34,866 bases of DNA. It comes from Candidatus Saccharimonadota bacterium (GTDB lineage: Bacteria > Patescibacteriota > Saccharimonadia > Saccharimonadales > VXPC01). The position numbers and the translations under genes were made by a program. The stretch lies in the NCBI GenBank assembly GCA_026707815.1, contig JAPOWB010000004.1, positions 1 to 34,866 of the forward strand, written 5' to 3'. Below the pieces are notes generated by a model that was not told the DNA's origin, made no database searches, and saw nothing but the letters and a program-made list of their open reading frames with translations. Shown here piece after piece: positions 8,659 to 17,910 of the stretch (positions are counted from its first letter, which is position 1; every line of letters starts with the position of its first letter).

Positions 8659-10182
8659 TTAGCCCTCTGAGGTAACACTTGGAGTCACCAGATAATCTAT
8701 AATTCTGGTCATAATCTCCTCAAAAGACTCTTCGTGTTCAGTCTTCAGATTCCCCAACTTATCAAAACAACCCCTAGGTCCGTCTCTTTTACACTTGCAA
8801 TCACACTTTTTGTCGCATTTGGAGCATCTGTTCTTGTCTCTGATGTCTTCGGTAGGCAACTGAAAGAATCTAAATCCCTCTTTTCTTAGAAACTTTTTCC
8901 GAGCTTTCGCTATAGCCTCCGATTCGCTAGCGCCACCGTCATATAATGCTGCCACCCTCCCTATTCTCAAATCTTTAGCCATCGCCAGAAGTTTCTCTAT
9001 CTTTTGGAAACCACCCGCACCATACCCGAATATATTGAGGGTTATACCTCCTCGGTTTTTAGCCAACCATTTTCGTATTAGCCCGACATCTTCCTGACCC
9101 TCTACAAAGAGAATGCTATTGGCAAACATTATTTCTTTGGCCACCGTATCCATGAGTTGTGGTTTCATCCACTCTTCTTTAATCAGCGAGGGGGTATATT
9201 TGGCAGGCTTTTTGAGTTCCGAAATCACGCATCTCCCATCATCGATCTTATTAAGCCTGACGAATTTTGCACCATTCTTATAATCATTCCAGTTCACGAA
9301 ATAAGGGGAATGGGTGCAGACTATTATTTGTTTGTTTGCCGATGACTCCGAGATCAGTCTGGCCAATCCGGACTGGGCTACTGGATGCAAAGACAGTTCA
9401 GGTTCATCTATGATTAGCACGGGAACTTCATCGGGCTTATCATCCATGAGGTGTAGGCAAATTCGGAAAAGCGACAATGTGCCGTCACCGAGCAAATCAG
9501 CCCTATGTGCGCCCTTACTGGTTACATATTCCAAATAATCTTGGTTGTCTGACCCGGTGTCTATATCCCAATCCGTGAAACCTGGGATTAAGGTTTTTAG
9601 CATATCGTCCAGTCTTTGCTTTTTATCTTTATCGTCACGTATACTACCCAGCTTTCTGAATGTCAGACTATCGCCCGTGGCTTGACGCAGTTTCATGTAG
9701 TTCGTAACCTGATTCCCGTATTCCGGGAAATCCCGAGTTCCATACCGCGATAAGTCATCGACAATAGACCAGTGTCTCCTTGAGGCAACAGCCTCCAAGT
9801 TCGGTGCTGGAATGTTAGCAATCTCGCCATTGTCATTGTAAATTGTATAGTCTCGGTATGACCCCTTGCCCTGATTGGTAATCGCTACCCTGTATCTACC
9901 ATGAGAAGAATTTTCAAAGCATATATTTATCTTTGGTTTATTGTTCTCGTGTCTATCTGGCTGTCTAAATTTTTGTAAGTTATCTTGCCGCATTTGCAAC
10001 AGCGCCTCTAGTACTGATGTCTTACCAGCATTGTTCGGACCCACGACTAAGGTTAGTCCACTCCCTGGCTTGCCGGCAGGTATTCCGAAGTTAAACGATT
10101 GCTCGTCAAAGAAACCCCTGTAGTGTTCGATTTTAAGTTTTGTCAGTCGTTGTTTTTCAGAATCTTGCATAAAGAGTACCAC
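8659..10182 (-). CDS. OLD-family AAA ATPase with TOPRIM-like domain and Cys cluster
   Basis: Walker A VVGPNNAGKTSVLEALL; signature/Walker B …LLGDGTLSLFRICLHLM…VLIIDEPELSLHP; ILFVEGQEDVGLI TOPRIM-like; CSKCDKKCDCKCKRDGPRGC. Confidence 0.88.
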   Translation of the reverse strand: MVLFMQDSEKQRLTKLKIEHYRGFFDEQSFNFGIPAGKPGSGLTLVVGPNNAGKTSVLEALLQMRQDNLQKFRQPDRHENNKPKINICFENSSHGRYRVAITNQGKGSYRDYTIYNDNGEIANIPAPNLEAVASRRHWSIVDDLSRYGTRDFPEYGNQVTNYMKLRQATGDSLTFRKLGSIRDDKDKKQRLDDMLKTLIPGFTDWDIDTGSDNQDYLEYVTSKGAHRADLLGDGTLSLFRICLHLMDDKPDEVPVLIIDEPELSLHPVAQSGLARLISESSANKQIIVCTHSPYFVNWNDYKNGAKFVRLNKIDDGRCVISELKKPAKYTPSLIKEEWMKPQLMDTVAKEIMFANSILFVEGQEDVGLIRKWLAKNRGGITLNIFGYGAGGFQKIEKLLAMAKDLRIGRVAALYDGGASESEAIAKARKKFLRKEGFRFFQLPTEDIRDKNRCSKCDKKCDCKCKRDGPRGCFDKLGNLKTEHEESFEEIMTRIIDYLVTPSVTSEG

Positions 10183-10199
10183 CTAGTATTCTACCATAG

Positions 10200-10610
10200 T
10201 TGAACAACTCAAAGATAAGCCGACAAATCAGCACCAAAGAAGCTCAACTTGTAAAAGCCGTTGAACTCAGACTCAATGATGAAATAGATGAAAGTGAGCT
10301 TAAAACTATTAGAATTAAAAACAAAGACAGCCTAGACAAACTTCAATCACAGCTTGATTCTATCAATAAACTTTTAAGCCAAGAATCTAATCAAGTCTTA
10401 GATTTGGCTTCAATTATAAATGAATGCATTCACCTCTATAAATTAGCCAACAAACAAGAAAAAGGTTCGATACTTAAAATTGTCTGTTCGAACCTCTTTT
10501 TTGACGGCAAAAATATTAATTTACATCTGTCAAATCCCTTCAATTTGCTACAAGAATGTCATACTAGTTCACTATGGCGACTCCAAGTGAATCTATTTCG
10601 AACACTCTGA
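10200..10610 (+). pseudogene. serine recombinase C-terminal remnant
   Basis: Coiled coil plus …NECIHLYKLANKQEKGSILKIVCSNLFFDGKNINLHLSNPFNLL resembles the C-terminus of large serine recombinases; no resolvase domain. Confidence 0.7.
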
Positions 10611-10709
10611 CTCATTATATTGAATTATTCAATGATTTAGAAAAGAAATGTAATTTTGAATTAAACAAGAACCAAGAATTAACTTGTTTTATTTGCGAAA
10701 GGGGTTGCA

Positions 10710-11174
10710 ATGTTTAGTTTCTTACATAATCCGTCTCCTCAGCAACAACTATTATCTTCTAAGCTTTATAGTGAGGCAAACTTTTATAAAGCTTTTATCA
10801 AAGATTTAAAACAAGCCAAAAGAAACATTATCATTGACAGCTCTTATCTGACAGAGACAAGGGTCAAATATTTAGCTCCCTTACTTCAAAAATTAACCAA
10901 ACGCAAAATCAAAGTCAGAATCAATACACGAGATTTTGACCATCACAACCATGCTATGAGGCTTCAAGCCTGCAAGGCTCTCCAAATTCTCAAAACAACC
11001 GGAGTCAATGTCTATGCTTACAAAGACAGACGGCATTTTAAATTAGCCATCATAGACAAAGCTATTCTTTGGGAAGGTAGCCTCAATATTTTGTCTCACT
11101 CCAACAGCCGAGAAGTCATGCGTCGCAGTCAATCATCCAAACTGTGTCACCGGATGATTAAATTTATTAACTAA
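10710..11174 (+). CDS. PLD-like phosphodiesterase/nuclease (single HKD-type motif)
   Basis: RRHFKLAIIDKAILWEGSLNILSHSNSREVMRR. Confidence 0.8.
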   Translation: MFSFLHNPSPQQQLLSSKLYSEANFYKAFIKDLKQAKRNIIIDSSYLTETRVKYLAPLLQKLTKRKIKVRINTRDFDHHNHAMRLQACKALQILKTTGVNVYAYKDRRHFKLAIIDKAILWEGSLNILSHSNSREVMRRSQSSKLCHRMIKFIN

Positions 11175-11192
11175 CTAAGATATACTAAAATT

Positions 11193-11408
11193 ATGAATGG
11201 CTATAAGATTACGGAAAAAGACATCCAAACTGTCATCAATTTTTTAAAGCGAGAAGATCCGAATAACGCCAACCGCCAGTATGCCCTCGAAGTGCTAGAA
11301 ATCCTTCATGCTACCATTAAAACCGCCGTTTCAAACGACCCCGACTTTGCCGAAGAACTATACAAAGCCCTCAAGCAAAAGCAGGGCTCAGACAAACAAA
11401 AAGACTAA
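11193..11408 (+). CDS. small hypothetical protein
   Basis: ORF track; closely follows the PLD-like gene. Confidence 0.5.
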   Translation: MNGYKITEKDIQTVINFLKREDPNNANRQYALEVLEILHATIKTAVSNDPDFAEELYKALKQKQGSDKQKD

Positions 11409-11620
11409 AAAGGCAGAATATCTGAAGCCTGAACTTTCAAAGCTTTGACCAATAAACCAAGCGTAAATATATTAGGAGTTGTCTCCCCTCTCTCAATTCG
11501 AGCATAATGACTAACATTAAGCCCCGTCTTTTCAGCCAACTCCAACTGAGTCAAACCTTTACTGAGCCTAACTTTCCTTAAATTCTTACCGATTGTTCTA
11601 ACTAGCTTATCCTGATTCAT
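11405..11620 (-). CDS. XRE-family HTH transcriptional regulator
   Basis: IGKNLRKVRLSKGLTQLELAEKTGLNVSHYARIERGETTPNIFTLGLLVKAL. Confidence 0.92.
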   Translation of the reverse strand: MNQDKLVRTIGKNLRKVRLSKGLTQLELAEKTGLNVSHYARIERGETTPNIFTLGLLVKALKVQASDILPF

Positions 11621-11808
11621 ACTAAGACCCAGTATATCTTAAAAGACCAAGACCCACCAACAAACAAAACAAACCAAACTTTAAATACAAAGAGAACTCG
11701 TTATTACCCACTCATTCTATACATAATCCCCCAAAAAGCAAATAAATCTCACCCAACAGATATAAACACTCCAAAACCCAACCACTGCAAACCGAAAAAC
11801 AACCTAAA

Positions 11809-11913
11809 ATAACAAAATATAGCTAAATTAGAACAAAAAATGCCACTTCTAGAACAAATTAGACCTGCTTTGGAACAAAAATAATCAGATTTAGGACATA
11901 AACCCAAATTTAT
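11809..11913. repeat. about 5 imperfect copies of a 21-bp direct repeat, consensus rGaACAaaa
   Basis: Copies start at 11809 (ataaca), 11830 (agaaca), 11851 (agaaca), 11872 (ggaaca), 11893 (aggaca), exactly 21 bp apart. Confidence 0.65.
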
Positions 11914-12054
11914 TGAGATCTAATTTAGGTTTGAATTGAATTATTAGCCCACCTAACAACTATATTTATGTTAGACTTCGATTAGGCTTGGTGTTATTTT
12001 GCCTGAATCGCAATAACGCTAAATCAATGTTCAGGCTGTCTAATAAATAATGAT

Positions 12055-14289
12055 ATGAAACTAAATAAAATACAGTACATAAACTTTGCCAGTTTTAAGG
12101 ATTTTGAATGTAGCAAAGACACTAAAGAATTCAGAAATATAAATATCATTTTGGGATGGAACGGCTCGGGTAAGACAACTCTATCTAAGGTTTTACGTTC
12201 CCTAGAATTAGAATTGCCCGAGGAAGGTATGAGCTTCCAATTAAAAATAGATTCAAGAAGATACACCGAATCTAACATGCCCCCGAATTCAACAAGCAAG
12301 ATAAGAGTGTTCAATAATGATTATGTGAAAAAGGTATTAGCATCTAATTCAGCAATCCCCTATGTATTTTACATCGGAGAAGAGGGTGTTGATTATGCCG
12401 AAAAAGAGCAAGAGTTACAAAGTAAGCAAGATAACTTAGACGGGCTGAAGTGTGATGCTGATAATCATGACCGTATAGCGACGGACACAGCTGGAAGAAT
12501 AAGAGATGTCGCAGGAATTAATATAATTCCTCGACCTCTTTCCGATGGTAAATATGGCGATTATGACAAAAGGGATTTTATATACCGCATTAAGTTTTTC
12601 GAGAATGAATTTGAAAAAGAAGGGTCGAAAATGCTCCCGGCGCAATACATAGAGAAAACCTATTTATTAACAGAGGATGAAGTAAAGAATTTCAGGAAGC
12701 AAATAAACAATTCTGAGCAGTTTAACAAAGTTGAACAGAAAACTAAGGAGATAATCGGCTGGATTAAAGATAATGAAGAACCCCTAAATTCCCTTTTGCA
12801 AAAGACCCCCGAACGGAGATCATCACAACGCATTGAAGATATGGATGCGGCGGAACAAGAATGGGTGCAATTAGGTGTAGGCATTCATTTCCCTGATAAT
12901 GACAACGATCCCAGGACAAAATGCTTGTTTTGTGCTTCGGATATTAAAAACGAAGAGGAGCTTCGTCTACACTTTTCTAAAGAAGTACTTGAGTTATCAG
13001 GCAGGTTGGAGGGCTTCGAAAAACAGATTGCCGAACATCAACAAACGCTAAATAATTTATCCGTTATAGATGCCGACCAGAAGACAACCATTAAAACTTT
13101 GAATGACCATCTTGATTCAGTACTTGAAAAAGTAAAAGAAAAAAGTGAACAAATTCCTGCTGCTTTAGACCCCTTGGAGCCATTCAATCCTAAACACCTT
13201 ACAAAGACCAATATTCCCGAAACAAGAACAGCGAACAGAGAACAATTTTGGGCTCAAAAGATTGAGTGTCATTATGTCGCGAAAGTAGTCGGGAAATATT
13301 TAGACGAAAAACAGCAATACGAAAAATGTGAAGAAGAACGCGGGGAATTATCACAAGAGATAGAAAAGTTAAACGAAGAGGTAGCTGAACTTAGGCTTAA
13401 AGCTCAGAATAAGCATGAAGCAGCGCAAAAGTTGAGTGATACATTTAAAGCTATTTTCCCATACGGACAAATAACAATACAGGATAATGATGAAAATACA
13501 GGGTACAAGCTCACAAGGGGTGGTGTTCCTTGCGATTTATCCAGTTTAAGCGAAGGAGAACACAATTTGCTGGCTCTGATGTATTTCTTAATTGCATTGA
13601 ACGATGAGAATCGTAAATTAGATGATAATGCCCTAATCGTCATTGACGACCCTATATCCAGCCTAGATAAGAACTCCATCTACCAAATTTTCTCTCTCAT
13701 AGTAGATGAAATTGAGAAGAATAAAGATAGCCGACAATACATTCTAATGACACATAGCTTAGATTTTCTGGGACATCTGCTTGAGCATTACAGAAAGAAA
13801 ATCAACGAACAGGAAGAAGAAAAGCAGACTGTCTGCCTCTACAACGTATCTTTATCTTCCGAGGGCTCGGAGATTACAAATATGAACAGTTTGTTACAGA
13901 AATATAAGTCTGATTACTATTATTTGTTTGACATCTTAAGGCGGAAGTTAAAAGGTTGTCCACCCGAAGAGAACTACTTAATAGCTAATCTTTTGAGAAG
14001 ATGGCTGGAAACTTTTCTCAACTTCAAATTTTCGTCTGACGGGAATTTCCAAGGTCTTTTAAGTAAAGCTCATAAAACAAGCGGGCTAGATCAAGACTCC
14101 AACTATCAGATAACAGCGTTGCGCAGATTCCTTGATTCTGGCTCCCATGGACTACCAGACACAGAAACATCAAACAACAGTCTCTTTGAGGATGATGTGA
14201 CCTCAATGATAAAGATGGCTTTTAAGCTGGTTGAAAAGACAGACAAGGATCACTTCTCTAAATTAAAGAAGGTGCTAGGTGAAACTTGA
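12055..14289 (+). CDS. AAA_13-type ATPase, RloC/PrrC-like putative anticodon nuclease
   Basis: Walker A LGWNGSGKTTLSKVL; IRVFNNDYVKKVL…YVFYIGEEGVDYAEKE; CLFC; SLSEGEHNLLALMYFL; ALIVIDDPISSLD; C-terminal LLRRWLETFLNFKF … SGSHG. Confidence 0.8.
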   Translation: MKLNKIQYINFASFKDFECSKDTKEFRNINIILGWNGSGKTTLSKVLRSLELELPEEGMSFQLKIDSRRYTESNMPPNSTSKIRVFNNDYVKKVLASNSAIPYVFYIGEEGVDYAEKEQELQSKQDNLDGLKCDADNHDRIATDTAGRIRDVAGINIIPRPLSDGKYGDYDKRDFIYRIKFFENEFEKEGSKMLPAQYIEKTYLLTEDEVKNFRKQINNSEQFNKVEQKTKEIIGWIKDNEEPLNSLLQKTPERRSSQRIEDMDAAEQEWVQLGVGIHFPDNDNDPRTKCLFCASDIKNEEELRLHFSKEVLELSGRLEGFEKQIAEHQQTLNNLSVIDADQKTTIKTLNDHLDSVLEKVKEKSEQIPAALDPLEPFNPKHLTKTNIPETRTANREQFWAQKIECHYVAKVVGKYLDEKQQYEKCEEERGELSQEIEKLNEEVAELRLKAQNKHEAAQKLSDTFKAIFPYGQITIQDNDENTGYKLTRGGVPCDLSSLSEGEHNLLALMYFLIALNDENRKLDDNALIVIDDPISSLDKNSIYQIFSLIVDEIEKNKDSRQYILMTHSLDFLGHLLEHYRKKINEQEEEKQTVCLYNVSLSSEGSEITNMNSLLQKYKSDYYYLFDILRRKLKGCPPEENYLIANLLRRWLETFLNFKFSSDGNFQGLLSKAHKTSGLDQDSNYQITALRRFLDSGSHGLPDTETSNNSLFEDDVTSMIKMAFKLVEKTDKDHFSKLKKVLGET

Positions 14290-14390
14290 CAGTTATACAT
14301 TCAGTTCAAAATAAGCTTCAGCCCATGATGAAATTTTCACATCAACCAGCTATCTCTCAAATAAAGAGTTAAACCTCATCACTGATTGAT

Positions 14391-14996
14391 GTGTATAATA
14401 ACAGTTACTTGTTGCATTTAAGCAATTTAATGGATTACAATTTGGTCATAACTATCACGATTAGCCTTTTCTCTGTCCTTGTGACAATCATAGTCACTGA
14501 ATATATCAGATATATCTTAAATAAAGAATATAATGGAATAGTCTTAGCCAACTTTGTCAACAGCTGTATTGAAATCAGTGATGGATTAGAAAAAGCTATT
14601 AAAAAAGGAGAGCCAGAAAAAATGCTCTCAGTAATTAAAATGTTTAGCAAATTGAAACATGAATATCTTAAAAATATTAGAACAGACTTAATTACGAGAT
14701 ATTTTTTTGAACAGAGAATATTTAAAAAAATGAGGGTCAAAACATTAACTAAGAAGGATTTAGAGTTTAATAAAAAATCCTTATTCGAATCTGCCCAGAC
14801 GATTAAATTATCTATTTTAGATATGAGTCAAATTAAGAATATTAAAGAATTGAAACTTGAAAAAGGCGAAGGAAATTCATGGCGGATAATGATAAAGAAT
14901 AAGTACGGGTTTCCTTGCAAGTTTTCCGGTAGTTATTCCTCCAAAAAGAAAGCTAAACAGGTCTTAAAGAGAATTAAAAAGCATCAGGTTGATTAA
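14391..14996 (+). CDS. hypothetical protein with N-terminal TM segment
   Basis: ORF track; LVITITISLFSVLVTIIVTEYI; C-terminal WRIMIKNKYGFPCKFSGSYSSKKKAKQVLKRIKK. Confidence 0.6.
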   Translation: MYNNSYLLHLSNLMDYNLVITITISLFSVLVTIIVTEYIRYILNKEYNGIVLANFVNSCIEISDGLEKAIKKGEPEKMLSVIKMFSKLKHEYLKNIRTDLITRYFFEQRIFKKMRVKTLTKKDLEFNKKSLFESAQTIKLSILDMSQIKNIKELKLEKGEGNSWRIMIKNKYGFPCKFSGSYSSKKKAKQVLKRIKKHQVD

Positions 14997-15057
14997 TACC
15001 TAGCTCTGTCAAAACACGTGATAGGTTGAAGATTTTTGTTTTTTGTTATATTAGCAT

Positions 15058-17910
15058 CTAATTTAAAAACTCTGTTGTCTCAAGGTCTGGAGTATCTACC
15101 ATAAAAACATCTATTAAATTCATAACTTCCTTTTTAACCCTTTCAATGATTGGTCGCCTCTTAAGAATTCGTGGCTTATTATTTAATATATTGGCAATTT
15201 CCTCATTAAGGGGTTCACGACCATGAAACATGAAGTTTGCAATAATTTCTTCTAGTTTCTGTCTGTCAATATTTTCACTTTCGCAAAATTGATTAAAAGC
15301 TAACTGCTTCTCTTCTTCCCAATAATCAACGAATTTTTCTAAAACTTGTTCTGGGTCTTCAATTATTGGCAAACTATTGTCTATGAATTTTTTAATCAAT
15401 CCTTGCTTGCTTCTTAAAACTACTTCGCTAGATATAAGTGTTAATATTTGTTCTTTTTGCCGTTGAATTTCTAGTTCAGATTTCATTTTATTCATCTTAG
15501 ATATGAGTTTAAGGATATAAGCTACGTTAATGTTATCTCTATGGATTAACTCAACTTCAAAATCAACATCTTCAAGAATAGATGCCTGCTCTTTCTGAGT
15601 GTCTGTCCTGACTTTATCCCATATGTCCAGATATTTACTTTTGTAATCCTCAAACTGTTGTTCGGCAATATTCAGATCAGAAAATTTAAAATCAGAAAAT
15701 CCAATCAAATCGTTCATAAATCTCAATAAATTTCTAAAAGCTTGGACAAACCGCATTTCATCGTCTTCCGATGGTAATTTATTCACGCTTTCAACGGTTG
15801 GGGTGATTGAATATAAAATTTCAATAGCTTCATTAAATTTATCAACATAGTAACTATATGGTTCTGTAAAAATAATTTCAGGGGCATCTTTATTAGAATA
15901 TAAAGCTATAGCATCATCTGTGTTCTTTTTTAAATTTCTAAAGCAAACAATATTGCCATGGGATTTCCTTTCATTAAGAATGCGATTAGTTCTAGAAAAA
16001 GCTTGAATTAAACCGTGATAGCGTAAGTTTTTATCTACATATAAGGTATTTAAATGAGGGCTATCGAAACCAGTTAGAAACATATTGACCACTAACAAAA
16101 TATCAATTTCCTGATTTCTTACTCTTTTGGCAATATTTTGATAATAATCGTAATAAAGCTTTCCATCTTTAGTCGAATAGGCAGTATCAAACATCTTATT
16201 ATAGTCATCAATAAATTCGTCTAATTTTTCGCGAAAATGAGTATTAATCTTTTTGCTTTCAATAACAGACAAAACATCATCTTCTAGCAACTCGTTATCC
16301 TCTTCACTTTCCTGATTAGCTCCATAAGAGAATATAGTAGCTACTTTTAAATCATGCTTACCTTCACTCTTCTTGGTTTGAAAAAGCTCATAATATTTAA
16401 TCAGGACATCGATTGAATTGACGCATAAAATGGCTGTAAAAACTTTGCTATGAGTTTTACGATCATGATTGACTAAAATATAATCGATAATTTTTTCAAT
16501 CCTCTTTCTTGACTCCATTAATTCTTTGGTATCTATAGCCTCAACTTCAATATCTATTTCATTATTGCTAGAAATTTGCCTATATCTGCCGACGTATTCA
16601 TTAGAAAATCTAAGCACGTTTTCGTCCTTTATGGCATCGGTAATCGTATAACGATGCAGTTGTTTATCAAATAAATCCTTGGTGGTTTTCTTGCTGATGG
16701 CATTTTCCGCTAGGATAGGTGTTCCAGTAAAACCGAACATTTGTGATTTTAAGAAATGGTTTTTAATTTTGGCGTGAGTTTCACCGAATTGGCTGCGATG
16801 ACATTCATCAAAAATAAGAACGACCCTTTTATTTTTTAGTTTTTCCATAATATTTTGATGACGACTATAAGAAACAGCATTGTTCAATTTTTGTATAGTA
16901 GTAACAATTAATTTAGTGTTGTCTGTTAATTGTTTGACTAAGGCTTTTGTATTGTCTGTGGCATCAGCAGAATTGGCTTTGTAAGCATTAAATTCCTGAA
17001 TTGTCTGATAATCCAAATCTTTGCGATCAACTACAAAAATAATCTTTTTTATTTCAGGCAAAGCAGATAATAGTTGGCTGGCTTTAAAGGAGGTTAAAGT
17101 TTTCCCCGAACCAGTAGTATGCCAAATATAGCCGTTTTTATCTGAGTTTAATACTCTATCAATAATTGATTCTACTGCGTAATATTGATAAGGTCGCAAA
17201 ACCATCAATTTTCTCTCAGTTTCATTTAAGACTGTATATTGAGCGATCATTTTTGACATATGGCAGGGTTCTAAGAAAATATCTGTAAACTCACTTAATT
17301 GAGTGACGGAAACATTATCTTTATCTGACCAGTAAAAAGTCTGTTTAAAAAACCGCCTTTTATTATTAGCATAATATTTGGTGTTAACTCCATTACTAAT
17401 TACAAAAAATTGAATGTATTGGAATAAGCCATAACCAGCACTATAAGAGTGTTGTTGGTAGCGTTTAGTTTGCTTAAAAGCCTCCTTGAGTTCTAAGCCC
17501 CGCCTCTTCAACTCTATTTGCACCAACGGTAAGCCATTCACTAATAGAGTAACGTCATATCTGTTTTTATACCTTCCCTCCATCTCTATTTGTTGGGCAA
17601 CTTGAAAAATATTTTTGCACCATTTATCTATGTCAAAAAATTCAATCCATTCTAAATCACCATTGTCGCGAGTAAGTTGCATCTTGTCTCGCAAAATCTT
17701 CGATCTCTCAAAAATATTGCCTTTATTTAAATGATTTAAAATATAACTGAACTCCTTATCGCTAAAAACAGTTTGATTATGTTTGCTAAGCTGGATTCTC
17801 AAATTAGCTACAATGTCAGCTTCATCTTTAATTTCAATTTTGCCGTAACCCAAATCAACTAATTGATTAATCAGTTTCCTTTCTAGTATTGCCTCTGACT
17901 CCCTGTTCAT
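15058..17910 (-). CDS. hsdR: type I restriction enzyme R subunit (HsdR); ORF open to 17955, likely start MNRESEAI at 17910
   Basis: IWHTTGSGKTLTSFKASQLL, VLIFDECHRSQFGE, FTGTPI, GLIQAFSRTNRIL; N-terminal nuclease region QIELKRRG; ATGA overlap with hsdS stop. Confidence 0.95.
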   Translation of the reverse strand: MNRESEAILERKLINQLVDLGYGKIEIKDEADIVANLRIQLSKHNQTVFSDKEFSYILNHLNKGNIFERSKILRDKMQLTRDNGDLEWIEFFDIDKWCKNIFQVAQQIEMEGRYKNRYDVTLLVNGLPLVQIELKRRGLELKEAFKQTKRYQQHSYSAGYGLFQYIQFFVISNGVNTKYYANNKRRFFKQTFYWSDKDNVSVTQLSEFTDIFLEPCHMSKMIAQYTVLNETERKLMVLRPYQYYAVESIIDRVLNSDKNGYIWHTTGSGKTLTSFKASQLLSALPEIKKIIFVVDRKDLDYQTIQEFNAYKANSADATDNTKALVKQLTDNTKLIVTTIQKLNNAVSYSRHQNIMEKLKNKRVVLIFDECHRSQFGETHAKIKNHFLKSQMFGFTGTPILAENAISKKTTKDLFDKQLHRYTITDAIKDENVLRFSNEYVGRYRQISSNNEIDIEVEAIDTKELMESRKRIEKIIDYILVNHDRKTHSKVFTAILCVNSIDVLIKYYELFQTKKSEGKHDLKVATIFSYGANQESEEDNELLEDDVLSVIESKKINTHFREKLDEFIDDYNKMFDTAYSTKDGKLYYDYYQNIAKRVRNQEIDILLVVNMFLTGFDSPHLNTLYVDKNLRYHGLIQAFSRTNRILNERKSHGNIVCFRNLKKNTDDAIALYSNKDAPEIIFTEPYSYYVDKFNEAIEILYSITPTVESVNKLPSEDDEMRFVQAFRNLLRFMNDLIGFSDFKFSDLNIAEQQFEDYKSKYLDIWDKVRTDTQKEQASILEDVDFEVELIHRDNINVAYILKLISKMNKMKSELEIQRQKEQILTLISSEVVLRSKQGLIKKFIDNSLPIIEDPEQVLEKFVDYWEEEKQLAFNQFCESENIDRQKLEEIIANFMFHGREPLNEEIANILNNKPRILKRRPIIERVKKEVMNLIDVFMVDTPDLETTEFLN

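Noticed and set aside
8289-9538. Antisense/alternate-frame ORFs 7576-7791, 7929-8132, 8289-8531, 9157-9345, 9314-9538, 9941-10123
   Set aside because: All lie inside better-supported genes; they are long only because GC content is higher here.
12024-14206. Minus-strand ORFs 12024-12314, 12436-12645, 12660-12884, 13404-13679, 14024-14206
   Set aside because: Antisense to the AAA_13 gene; no domain-like sequence.
14435-14740. Minus-strand ORF 101 aa with hydrophobic stretches
   Set aside because: Antisense to ORF 14391-14996; low complexity of AT-rich DNA explains it.
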